DNA from: JAVZIQ01 sp037440545
Lineage (GTDB): Archaea; Thermoproteota; Bathyarchaeia; Bathyarchaeales; Bathycorpusculaceae
Reading direction: 5' to 3'
Length of the DNA stretch: 18,677 nucleotides
Assembly (NCBI GenBank): GCA_037440545.1
Contig: JBBITX010000029.1
Span: forward strand, 1-18,677
Shown: in pieces, positions 1-6,089 of the stretch
How the letters are laid out: the number at the start of each line of letters is the position of its first letter
Position numbering within the stretch: the first letter of the stretch is position 1
The notes under the pieces: model-generated
Told to the model about the DNA's origin: nothing
The model's database searches: none
What the model saw: the letters and a program-made list of their open reading frames with translations, nothing else
Translations under genes and position numbers: made by a program

Positions 1-246
1 TTTGCATTATAAATGCTTAGAGTTTTATGCGCGGTTGCTTTTTAGCTCCTATCGCGCGCTAGCCCGTTGCTAAATTCGGACAAAAAAGATTTTATTCCTC
101 TATCATCAGGTCACGTGTGTGCCTTTGCGTTTTACTTCAATTACTTTTTTCCAAGATGAAGGAATTAATTGGCAGATCAACTCATCAATGCAATCCTTAC
201 AAAAACCATTTTGCCCATTTTAGTCTGAATTTGGCAAGGTCCTATT

Positions 247-624
247 GTACGCCACGCCCGCTGCGTTGGTATAACCACAAAATCCGCTCTTAAACAGATG
301 ATAGCGCCTGGACTGTTAGCTTGGCGTCTCCCATTTTTGTTGGGTTTGTTTTGGGCAAATACGCGTTAGACGCCATGTTGCTTGGAGGTCTGGCAACATC
401 CGCCTTGTTATCCCCTTTCTTCACTTTCGGCAGAGTCATATAGGACAACTTTAAAATGTATAGAGAAAATTCTGGACTAGGGACGGCGGTACACCAAGCT
501 GCTGTTATCAGCGAAACTGTCGGCGACCCGCTGAAAGACGTTGTTGGCCCCCTCACTGAACATTTTCATGAAACTCACAAACATGACCGCGCTTTTAATC
601 GCACCCATACTCCTCACAATTTAG
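247..624 (+). pseudogene. hppA: Decayed 3' end of a membrane-bound proton/sodium-pumping pyrophosphatase gene
   Basis: Three reading frames read in sequence give the C-terminal part of a membrane pyrophosphatase (PPi hydrolysis coupled to H+ or Na+ export). Frame 1 (247-369) reads ARCVGITTKSALKQM then IAPGLLA, matching the family's ARCVDI-TKAAL region. Frame 3 (from about 354) reads LDAMLLGGLATSALL, then DNFKMYRE and HQAAVISETVGDPLKDVVGP, matching the conserved AAVVGDTVGDPFKDTSGP signature. Frame 1 again (553-624) reads SLNIFMKLTNMTALL and ends at what looks like the natural stop (622-624). There are at least two frameshifts and an in-frame TAG at 441-443, where the family usually has the Trp of AWDN (TGG to TAG). 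Most of the protein (normally 650-800 residues) is absent; nothing before 247 aligned convincingly by eye. The short open frames here on either strand are by-products of this relic. Confidence 0.85.
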
Positions 625-668
625 GAGATGCGCTTCAAATCAGCAAATCCTTTGTATGTATGGATATT

Positions 669-1106
669 TTATGACAAGGGTATCAAATTTAGAATTTCTC
701 CAAGTTCTCTGTCGACTGAGGCTTGATATACGGCCTTCCACCATAGGCAGCCGCTTGGGTCATAGTCAAGGGGGACTTGCTGTCCATCATCAAGGTAAAA
801 AATTAGAGTGCAGCTTATGGCATATGGAGGTGGCAAATCCCACTTACGGATAAATTTTGATCTACTTATGAAATCTATGATTGTTTGAAATTTAGGGTGG
901 CTCTTGTCAATAGTTATATTTCGTAAAACAAAAGTGTTATTTACTTTAGTAGCGGCGCCATATACTTTCAACTTCTGTGCATGAGAGTCAAGGTTTTGCA
1001 CCATCCTTGACCATTCAAGAGCTGGCAAAACAAAAACCCAGAAAATTCCAGCAGCTAAAGCTCCGACTATACAAATTGTGACGACAGCTAATGCCAGTTT
1101 GCGCAT
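669..1106 (-). CDS. Small membrane-anchored protein of unknown function
   Basis: This encodes 145 residues from the ATG at 1106. A strong Shine-Dalgarno site (AAGGAGGT) lies just before it and decides this start over an in-frame ATG ten codons upstream. After MRK there is one hydrophobic segment (about residues 4-28, ending WVFVLPAL), which fits an uncleaved N-terminal anchor or signal segment. The remainder (about 115 residues) is a polar domain with mixed helix/strand character, presumably outside the membrane, and contains PPPYAIS and DYDPSGCLWW. I recognise no family. It stands alone on the minus strand between a decayed pyrophosphatase gene and coding-like debris, so the context does not help. 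It is intact, in contrast to its surroundings, and codon use looks like the rest of the window. Confidence 0.72.
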   Translation of the reverse strand: MRKLALAVVTICIVGALAAGIFWVFVLPALEWSRMVQNLDSHAQKLKVYGAATKVNNTFVLRNITIDKSHPKFQTIIDFISRSKFIRKWDLPPPYAISCTLIFYLDDGQQVPLDYDPSGCLWWKAVYQASVDRELGEILNLIPLS

Positions 1107-1165
1107 TTTAACCTCCTTATAGGAGAACCTCAACATCTTAATATGTTACTTACAGTATTACATAA

Positions 1166-1282
1166 TTAATTTGGAGGCATATATTTCTCGTCTCGACCAC
1201 CGAGTTCAAATTCCTCTATTAGTGTTAATTTCCTATTCCATAGTTTTTAGTGTCCTCTGACGAGTCTTCCAGTTAAAGGGTG
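1166..1282 (-). pseudogene. Coding-like fragment with an in-frame stop, family unknown
   Basis: One minus-strand frame reads HPLTGRLVRGH, a stop codon, then KLWNRKLTLIEEFELG followed by GRDEKYMPPN and a terminal stop at 1166-1168. The residue composition after the internal stop looks like a real protein C-terminus, but no start codon or ribosome binding site is visible. It lies upstream of the membrane-anchored gene on the same strand. It may be the tail of a decayed gene. I do not recognise the family, and the call rests only on the look of the translation. Confidence 0.3.
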
Positions 1283-1638
1283 CTAAAAATTTAAAAACAG
1301 GCTGTACAGATACAGCGTTAATTAGTTTGCCGGCCGCATTAAAACTTTATGAGCGAAAAAACTATTACACTTTTTATGATGCTTGCAATCACGTTCCTAT
1401 GTTCGGTTTAAAGTTTCAAGTAAATAAGGTTCTGTTGTTAAAGTTGAAGATTTGGTCCAACTTTCCATACCCTCCTTTATGTTAAAGGCTTATGCGCTAC
1501 AGGAAAGACAGCATAACCCTAAAAGACTACTTTACCCTATTAAGCGAACTAAACCGCACATAGTGCAGACAACCTCGCCTCGCGCATCATGTTGGCCGAC
1601 TTAAAAGCGGGGATGGTAATTTAGACCCAAAGTGTAAG
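1283..1638. other. Gene-free stretch with an imperfect inverted repeat
   Basis: No convincing gene is seen. A 14-base arm at 1397-1410 (CTATGTTCGGTTTA) matches 13 of 14 bases of the reverse complement of 1550-1563. The arms enclose about 140 bases without a transposase and without clear target duplications. On the minus strand a Shine-Dalgarno-like AAAGGAGGGT precedes an ATG and 23 codons, and on the plus strand there is a comparable short open patch. Both are too short to call. Confidence 0.3.
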
Positions 1639-1740
1639 CGGGCCCGCCGGGAATTGAACCCGGGACCTACGGGTTAAGAGCCTCAACCTACCCCTTTTCG
1701 GCGGTTAGTCCGCCGCTCTACCTTACTGAGCTACGGGCCC
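1639..1740 (-). tRNA. tRNA-Lys (anticodon CUU) with a 28-nt intron in the anticodon stem
   Basis: On the minus strand 1740-1734 (GGGCCCG) pairs with 1646-1640 (CGGGCCC), a perfect 7-bp acceptor stem. G73 is at 1639 and CCA is not encoded. D arm: GCUC/GAGC. T arm: CCGGG-UUCAAUU-CCCGG. Joining 1710 to 1681 gives an anticodon arm with stem GCGGG/CCCGU and loop CUCUUAA, hence anticodon CUU at 1678-1676. The intron is then 1709-1682 (28 nt), at position 30/31 (29/30 gives the same product), not the usual 37/38. Inside it AACC (1706-1703) can pair with GGUU (1688-1685), a possible central helix of a relaxed bulge-helix-bulge. Reading without the intron would give an AAC loop triplet, which is not used in archaea. 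Mature length is 74 nt. Confidence 0.9.
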
Positions 1741-1772
1741 ATTCCAACTTCTTAATATGCTTTTAACAAGGC

Positions 1773-1786
1773 TTTTAATAAATTTA
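1773..1786 (-). promoter_or_regulatory. Probable TATA box of the tRNA-Lys gene
   Basis: The AT-rich stretch TTTTAATAAATTTA lies 33-46 nt upstream of the mature tRNA 5' end on the minus strand. That is the expected place for an archaeal TATA box if transcription starts a few bases before the mature end. A second AT-rich stretch at 1751-1765 is closer to the gene. Assignment is by position and composition only. Confidence 0.35.
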
Positions 1787-1853
1787 GCTTTAAGCTTAGG
1801 TTTGAGTTATATCTTTAAATCCTTTTTGTTTGTTATGATGTGTGGTTGAGATC

Positions 1854-2651
1854 ATGGGTGAAATTGTTTTCGTCGGCCTCGGCTTATATGATGATTTTGG
1901 GATAAGCCTAAGAGGCTTAAAGGAGGTTAAAAGTGCAGATAGCGTTTTTTTAGAGCATTATACAAGTTTTTTACCTGGCTTTTCATTGGAGCGCTTTGAA
2001 AAGTTCTCTGGCAAGAAGGTTTATGTTGTTTCCAGGAGGGAGCTTGAGGATGAGGATGGCAAGGTTATACTTGAGGCAGCTGACAGGGGCAAGGTTGTGC
2101 TGCTTGTTCCAGGAGATCCTCTTGTTGCGACGACTCATGTGGCTTTAAGGATTGCAGCTGAAAAGCAAGGGATAAAAACTCGAATTGTTCATGGAGCATC
2201 AATTATATCTGCTGTTATGGGGTTATCTGGACTGCAGAGTTATAAGTTCGGTAAAAGCGTTACAATTCCCTTTCCAGAGAACTTCTCCGAAACTCCTTAC
2301 AATGTTATTTTTCAAAATGGAAGGCTCGGCCTTCACACGCTCTGCCTTTTAGACGTCAACGTTGAAGAGAAGCGCTATCTAAGCATCAATGAGGCGCTTA
2401 AAATGCTTTTAAAAGTTGAAAAGGCAAAGAAGAAGCATGTAGCCGACGAGGACAATTTAGCTCTTGGGATAGCGAGGGCTGGAAGTGCAAATCCTACTGT
2501 TAAGGCAGGCTTAGTGAAACAGCTTATTGAATATGATTTTAAGGGACCGCCCCACAGCCTGATTTTCCCGGGAAAACTTCACTTTATGGAGGCTGAAGCC
2601 CTAATAACCCTAGCAGATGCACCTTCAAGCGTTAGGATGATGGTTAAATGA
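1854..2651 (+). CDS. dphB: Diphthine synthase (diphthamide biosynthesis methyltransferase)
   Basis: This is a SAM-dependent methyltransferase of diphthamide synthesis. It methylates the aminocarboxypropyl-modified histidine of elongation factor 2. The ATG at 1854 gives 265 residues, the usual archaeal DphB length; a GTG at 1842 would add four. The N-terminus IVFVGLGLYDDFGISLRG is typical. Other family features are FLEHYTSFLPG (about 35-45), VLLVPGDPLVATTH (about 82-95, the tetrapyrrole-methylase-type SAM loop), HGASIISAVMGLSGLQSYKFG (about 113-133), NLALGIARAG and a C-terminal PHSLIFPGKLHFMEAEAL. AT-rich promoter-like sequence lies at 1807-1821. The stop overlaps the next gene's start (ATGA), suggesting co-transcription with the DUF357 gene and the FAD synthetase gene. 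Confidence 0.95.
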   Translation: MGEIVFVGLGLYDDFGISLRGLKEVKSADSVFLEHYTSFLPGFSLERFEKFSGKKVYVVSRRELEDEDGKVILEAADRGKVVLLVPGDPLVATTHVALRIAAEKQGIKTRIVHGASIISAVMGLSGLQSYKFGKSVTIPFPENFSETPYNVIFQNGRLGLHTLCLLDVNVEEKRYLSINEALKMLLKVEKAKKKHVADEDNLALGIARAGSANPTVKAGLVKQLIEYDFKGPPHSLIFPGKLHFMEAEALITLADAPSSVRMMVK

Positions 2652-2932
2652 GTCTTGAGAGGCTAACCTCAAAGTATATCGCTTCAGCTGACCATGTTTT
2701 AGGAGTAATTGAAATTGTAGAGGACAGATGTGTTCTTTCTCGTGAAAGCGTTAAGGACGTGGTGGAATGCGCAAAGGCCTATTTGGATGATGCTAAATAC
2801 TATTTTAATGGAAAGAGATTTGAGGTAAGCTTGGCTTCTGTTGCCTACTGTGAAGGCTTATTAGACGCTTTAAAAATGTTAGGAGCAGTGAGGTTTGAAT
2901 GGCCAGGGGAGAAGGGAAAAGGCGAAAAATAG
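2648..2932 (+). CDS. DUF357 family protein
   Basis: A 94-residue, probably all-helical protein of the archaeal DUF357 family, whose function is not established. Recognisable family features are the amphipathic N-terminal helix (LERLTSKYIASADHVL) and the patch AKAYLDDAKYYFNGKRFEVSLASVAYCEG followed by LLDALKMLG, in short pieces typical of the family; it resembles helical-hairpin (HEPN/TPR-like) folds that bind partners. The start overlaps the dphB stop by four bases, and its last 34 bases overlap the next gene in another frame, so translation is likely coupled in a three-gene operon. Archaeal DUF357 genes often sit beside nucleotidyltransferase or translation genes, which fits here. Confidence 0.85.
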   Translation: MSLERLTSKYIASADHVLGVIEIVEDRCVLSRESVKDVVECAKAYLDDAKYYFNGKRFEVSLASVAYCEGLLDALKMLGAVRFEWPGEKGKGEK

Positions 2933-3363
2933 TTTTAGCATCTGGAACCTTTGACCTGCTACACCTTGGACATGTTAAATATTTGGAGGAGGCGAAAAGG
3001 GCTGGAGGGAAAAACGCTAAGCTGATAGTGATAGTTGCAAGAGACGGCACGGTTGAAAAGCGGAAAGGATCAACGCCCGTAATACCTGAAAACCAGAGGA
3101 GAGCCCTTGTAGAGTCTTTGAAAATCGTTGACGAAGCCATTTTAGGATACGAAGACTTTGACATTGGAAAAGTTATAGAAAAAATTAAGCCTAACATTAT
3201 AGCAGTAGGCCACGACCAAGAAGGAATAGAAAAAACTGTGAGGGATTATGTGAAGGAGAAGGGACTCAACATAAAAATTGTCAGAATTGGAAAATTTGGA
3301 AAAGATGAATTAAACAGCTCCTCAAAAATTAAGCAGAAAATAATTGAACATTATAAAGGATGA
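2899..3363 (+). CDS. ribL: FAD synthetase (FMN adenylyltransferase), archaeal RibL type
   Basis: This 154-residue nucleotidyltransferase is of the cytidylyltransferase-like fold. RibL makes FAD from FMN and ATP, releasing pyrophosphate. The catalytic HxGH motif is in GTFDLLHLGH (residues 16-25), and the second nucleotide-binding motif appears as SSSKIKQK (about 140-147), the archaeal RibL form of the ISSTxxR element. The ATG at 2899 follows GTGAGGT (2888-2894) at good spacing; no later in-frame start lies before the HxGH motif. The gene overlaps the end of the DUF357 gene. It converges on a riboflavin kinase gene 42 bp away, so the two steps from riboflavin to FAD are side by side. Close relatives include glycerol-3-phosphate cytidylyltransferases, but this neighbour and the C-terminal motif favour FAD synthesis. 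Confidence 0.9.
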   Translation: MARGEGKRRKIVLASGTFDLLHLGHVKYLEEAKRAGGKNAKLIVIVARDGTVEKRKGSTPVIPENQRRALVESLKIVDEAILGYEDFDIGKVIEKIKPNIIAVGHDQEGIEKTVRDYVKEKGLNIKIVRIGKFGKDELNSSSKIKQKIIEHYKG

Positions 3364-3405
3364 TGGAAACCGAATTACCAATACTACACTTTTAATATGT
3401 ACTGT

Positions 3406-4095
3406 TTATGGGAGCGTTAATACTTCAACCTTAACTTTGTGTCCGTCTTTTAGGGTGAAATATTTCCTTAGACATAGTGGAGCTATAACTTCTATTACAG
3501 AGGAGTTGTAGTGACACCTTAAAGCTGAAACAAGTGCGCCTTTCACTTTATTCTCTATTATTGCGGGGTAACATTTAACAGGCCCGAAAGTGCGGTCTTC
3601 GCTTTTAAAACCTTCAACTTCTATTGCCGGGTAAGCTTCAAGCTCTGAGCGAGTTTTAATGTCATATTCTGAGGTTAGTTTCAGATTAAGGGTACCTGGA
3701 TAAGGGTCGAAGCCAAGCTTCTCTATAAACTGTTTTCTATAGTGGTCTCTTGTAACGTAGTAGGCTCCCTCACCTAGCCCGGTGAAAACAACTCCTTCAA
3801 GAGTTATTGAGGGAGGGTAGGCTGCTTCCATTAGAAAACGGAGATTTGAGTAAAGCTTTTTCATTTCTGCAATCCCAGAATCTGTTATCATTATTAGGCA
3901 TCCTTCAGGAGTTATGCTTCTTTTAATCCAACCTTTACGTTCAAGCTCTATTAAGTGGCGGGAAGCCGACTGCTGCGAAATATTAAGCTTTCTAGCTAGA
4001 AACTCTGTGGAGATTTTAGCTGTTCTCCTATGAGCCCCCATCTCAGCCAGCTTCAAAAGCGTTAATAGGTTGCGCCAACCCTGCTTCTCAGACAT
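3406..4095 (-). CDS. rbkR: Bifunctional CTP-dependent riboflavin kinase / transcriptional regulator
   Basis: The ATG at 4095 with AAGGAGG just upstream gives 229 residues; an in-frame ATG nine codons earlier lacks such a site. Residues about 10-60 form a winged helix-turn-helix (LARKLNISQQSASRHLIELE, then RKGWIKR). Residues about 98-229 form the archaeal riboflavin kinase domain with GLGEGAYYV (106-114) and PGTLNL (133-138). The kinase makes FMN from riboflavin using CTP rather than ATP. Proteins with this architecture (RbkR) also regulate riboflavin genes in other archaea. Whether this one binds DNA, and where, is inference; a palindrome near 4314 and a long inverted repeat at 4197-4281 lie in its own upstream spacer. 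It converges on ribL. Confidence 0.92.
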   Translation of the reverse strand: MSEKQGWRNLLTLLKLAEMGAHRRTAKISTEFLARKLNISQQSASRHLIELERKGWIKRSITPEGCLIMITDSGIAEMKKLYSNLRFLMEAAYPPSITLEGVVFTGLGEGAYYVTRDHYRKQFIEKLGFDPYPGTLNLKLTSEYDIKTRSELEAYPAIEVEGFKSEDRTFGPVKCYPAIIENKVKGALVSALRCHYNSSVIEVIAPLCLRKYFTLKDGHKVKVEVLTLP

Positions 4096-4140
4096 TTTAG
4101 TCCTCCTTAGCTCTATTAACAATTTAGAATTGTTTCATCC

Positions 4141-4150
4141 CTATTTAAGG
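4141..4150 (-). promoter_or_regulatory. Probable TATA box of rbkR, near-symmetric
   Basis: On the minus strand the sequence CCTTAAATAG lies about 50 nt before the rbkR ATG, giving a leader of about 25 nt that contains the AAGGAGG site. The surrounding CCCTATTTAAGGG is nearly symmetric, so it could also drive rightward transcription toward the transporter operon. Called by position and composition. Confidence 0.4.
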
Positions 4151-4196
4151 GACTCGAATTGCATGTCCATTGGTAGGCGGATTCTAGCCGGAAAAT

Positions 4197-4281
4197 AAAC
4201 AGCAAAGTCTTCTAAGGGTTAAACTTGAAAGGTTAAGAGAATCGGTTACGGCTCAAAACTTTCATTAGAGTTTTGCTGTTT
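4197..4281. repeat. Long imperfect inverted repeat, possible structured RNA or operator
   Basis: AAACAGCAAA (4197-4206) is the exact reverse complement of TTTGCTGTTT (4272-4281). The pairing continues inward with CU/AG and CUAA (4212-4215)/UUAG (4265-4268), interrupted by small bulges, for about 16 pairs. Inside, TGAAAG (4226-4231) can pair with CTTTCA (4259-4264), and GAG with CTC further in. This nested design looks like a folded RNA of about 85 nt or a DNA element between the divergent rbkR and transporter genes. It matches no riboswitch class I recognise. If rightward transcription begins near 4172 it would be in the leader of the CoA operon; if it begins after the TATA-like site at 4327 it would be untranscribed. 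Confidence 0.45.
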
Positions 4282-4313
4282 AGCTTTTTACTGTAAACAG
4301 AAAAAGTTTAGAT

Positions 4314-4333
4314 ATGTTTAAACATGTATAAAG
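4314..4333 (+). promoter_or_regulatory. Palindrome adjoining a TATA box upstream of the transporter operon
   Basis: ATGTTTAAACAT (4314-4325) is a perfect 12-bp palindrome, immediately followed by TATAAAG (4327-4333). A transcription factor bound here would sit over the BRE position and could regulate the ECF transporter - pantoate kinase - adenylyltransferase operon. A second TATA-like stretch (TTTTTATCTAG, near 4347) lies downstream. The regulator is unknown; the adjacent winged-helix riboflavin kinase is one candidate. Confidence 0.45.
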
Positions 4334-4398
4334 AATTCATAGGAAATTTTTATCTAGTTTGAAGTTATGGCTTTCTCCCAAAGAAGAAGGAACATATC

Positions 4399-5148
4399 AT
4401 GAGGACATTAAACATCGCAATGATTGGAATATGCGCAGCTCTTTACGCTTTAATTGGAAGGTTAACAGATCTTGGCATAACTGTTGGCGGAGTGGCCTTC
4501 TACCCCGCTGTTGTCATTCCAGCGGTTTTTTCTGTTCTATTCGGGCCTTTGGTGGGCGGGTTTGGGGCGGCCATAGGGATATTTATAAGGGACATGCTTT
4601 TCCATGGGGATGCCCTCTTAAGCCTTTCAGCAGGTGTGACGGCAAACTTTGCCGGATTTTACATTTTAGGACATATCTCCAGAACAGATCTTAACTGGAA
4701 AAAAGTGGGCACAGGTTTAGCCATAGGAGGCACAATTGTAGGTGTAGGCTTACTTCTGCCTACAATTTTGTTGCCTAATGAAACCCAAATTTTCACAGGC
4801 CTCTCCTCTCTAGACAGCGTCACACTATTCATTGTAGCGGTTGTTGCAAGCATAATCATAATAATCGCCGTAGCCAAGTTCTGGCCTGAATGGAGAAATT
4901 ACGGTGTTGGCTCAGTTATAGGTTTAGGCATAGGGAGCGCCATTATAGCATTAGTTGTATGGGCTTACAGCCAAGTTTTCTTTTCACAGCAAGGCTATTT
5001 CAAACAGCCCCTTACCTCAACATTAATACCGATAATATTCATATGGACATTTGCAACAGAAATTCCCTTCATACTTCTATTAGGGCCGCCTGTGCTTAAG
5101 GTATGTTACAAAGCTTTTCCAGCACTTAGAAATAAAAATAGAGGTTAG
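4399..5148 (+). CDS. ECF transporter S component (substrate-binding membrane subunit), probably for a CoA precursor
   Basis: A 249-residue hydrophobic protein with six or more membrane segments. The start of helix 1 (IAMIGICAALYALIGRL) has the small-residue pattern S components use to contact EcfT. FGPLVGGFGAAIGIFIRDML (about 54-73) is the usual second conserved region. S components bind the vitamin and work with EcfA/EcfT ATPase modules, none of which is encoded here, so a shared module elsewhere is implied. It is six bases from the pantoate kinase gene in a three-gene cluster, which suggests pantoate or a related CoA precursor as substrate. The nearby riboflavin kinase makes riboflavin an alternative. 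An 11-codon frame starting ATG at 4367 ends in a TGA (4400-4402) overlapping this start and may couple translation. The last helix is followed by a basic tail. Confidence 0.85.
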   Translation: MRTLNIAMIGICAALYALIGRLTDLGITVGGVAFYPAVVIPAVFSVLFGPLVGGFGAAIGIFIRDMLFHGDALLSLSAGVTANFAGFYILGHISRTDLNWKKVGTGLAIGGTIVGVGLLLPTILLPNETQIFTGLSSLDSVTLFIVAVVASIIIIIAVAKFWPEWRNYGVGSVIGLGIGSAIIALVVWAYSQVFFSQQGYFKQPLTSTLIPIIFIWTFATEIPFILLLGPPVLKVCYKAFPALRNKNRG

Positions 5149-5154
5149 AAAATC

Positions 5155-6084
5155 TTGAAATCTGCAGTAGCGTTCAGCCCGGCTGGAATCTCAAGCTTTT
5201 TTGAAATATGCGACAGCCTTCCCAACGGCAGCTTAATACCAGATCTTGAAAGGGTTGGAGCGAGGGGAGGAGGATTCGGAATTCAGAGGGGTGTAACCAC
5301 AGAGGTAGCCGTTTCAGAAGCTCAAAAAAACGCTGTAAACGTTTTTATAAATGGAAAGGACTTTCCAGAGGCTGAAACAACAAGAACAGTTGTCCACATG
5401 CTTCTGGCGAAAACAAGTCAAAAATATAATGTTATTGTTAAACACAGGGTTGATGTCCCCATAAGCGCAGGTTTCGGGTCAAGCGCTGCTGGAGCCCTAA
5501 CCACAGCCCTTGCATTGTCGAAGGCTTTAGGGTTAAACTTAACCTACAACCAGCTTGGCAGAATAGCCCACGTTGCAGAAGTTAAATGTAAAACAGGGCT
5601 TGGCACCGTTGGCCCCCTTATGATAGGAGGATGCGTCGTAACGGTTGAGCCAGGCGCTCCCGGAATTGCTTTAATAGACAGAATACCTATAACATCAGAC
5701 CACGTTATTGTAGCAGGAGTTTTCGGCACAATACCCACAAGAGAGGTTTTATCCTCAAATGAAAAACGTCTAGCCATAAACAGGTGGGGAAGGAAAACCC
5801 TAGATAAAATCCTTGCAGAGCCTTCCCTGGAGAATTTTCTAGCTTGCTGCCGAGAATTTGCTGAAAAAACAGGGTTCATGACAAGACGGGTTCGAAATTT
5901 GATAAAGCTGGCAGAAGATGCTGGCGCAATAGGGGCAGCGCAGAACATGGTAGGGGAAGCCGTCCATGCACTGACAACATATGAAAACGTGGAAAACGTA
6001 GGTCAAGCTTTTAAGAAAGTTCTATCAGAGGAAAAAGTCCTCGTGGCCAATGTGGACATTCAGGGAGCAAGACTTATGAGGTAA
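5155..6084 (+). CDS. Pantoate kinase (archaeal CoA biosynthesis)
   Basis: This 309-residue GHMP-family kinase phosphorylates pantoate to 4-phosphopantoate, the archaeal route to CoA in which phosphorylation precedes joining to beta-alanine. N-terminal SPAGISSFFEIC and the glycine-rich GARGGGFGIQRGV (about 35-47) are typical of the archaeal enzyme. The GHMP ATP-binding motif is PISAGFGSSAAGALTTALAL (about 102-121), and the C-terminal part contains GAIGAAQNMVGEAVHAL. The start is TTG at 5155, nine bases after GAGGT (5141-5145). It follows the ECF transporter gene by six bases and precedes the phosphopantetheine adenylyltransferase gene by five, so the three are almost certainly one transcript. 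The length is normal for the family. Homoserine or mevalonate kinases share the fold but have different N-termini. Confidence 0.92.
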   Translation: MKSAVAFSPAGISSFFEICDSLPNGSLIPDLERVGARGGGFGIQRGVTTEVAVSEAQKNAVNVFINGKDFPEAETTRTVVHMLLAKTSQKYNVIVKHRVDVPISAGFGSSAAGALTTALALSKALGLNLTYNQLGRIAHVAEVKCKTGLGTVGPLMIGGCVVTVEPGAPGIALIDRIPITSDHVIVAGVFGTIPTREVLSSNEKRLAINRWGRKTLDKILAEPSLENFLACCREFAEKTGFMTRRVRNLIKLAEDAGAIGAAQNMVGEAVHALTTYENVENVGQAFKKVLSEEKVLVANVDIQGARLMR

Positions 6085-6089
6085 AATAA

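Noticed and set aside
1..246. Earlier part of the pyrophosphatase gene
   Set aside because: Translation in all three frames gave no convincing match to the preceding conserved regions.
290..556. 88-codon minus-strand open frame
   Set aside because: It is antisense to the pyrophosphatase relic, whose plus-strand translation matches conserved motifs; the minus-strand protein looks random.
456..674. 72-codon plus-strand frame as an independent small gene
   Set aside because: Its first half is the pyrophosphatase signature, and the second half is out-of-frame read-through after a frameshift.
4123..4398. FMN riboswitch between riboflavin kinase and the transporter
   Set aside because: None of the conserved RFN-element pieces could be seen, and these are rare in archaea; the spacer is instead described as an inverted repeat of unknown type.
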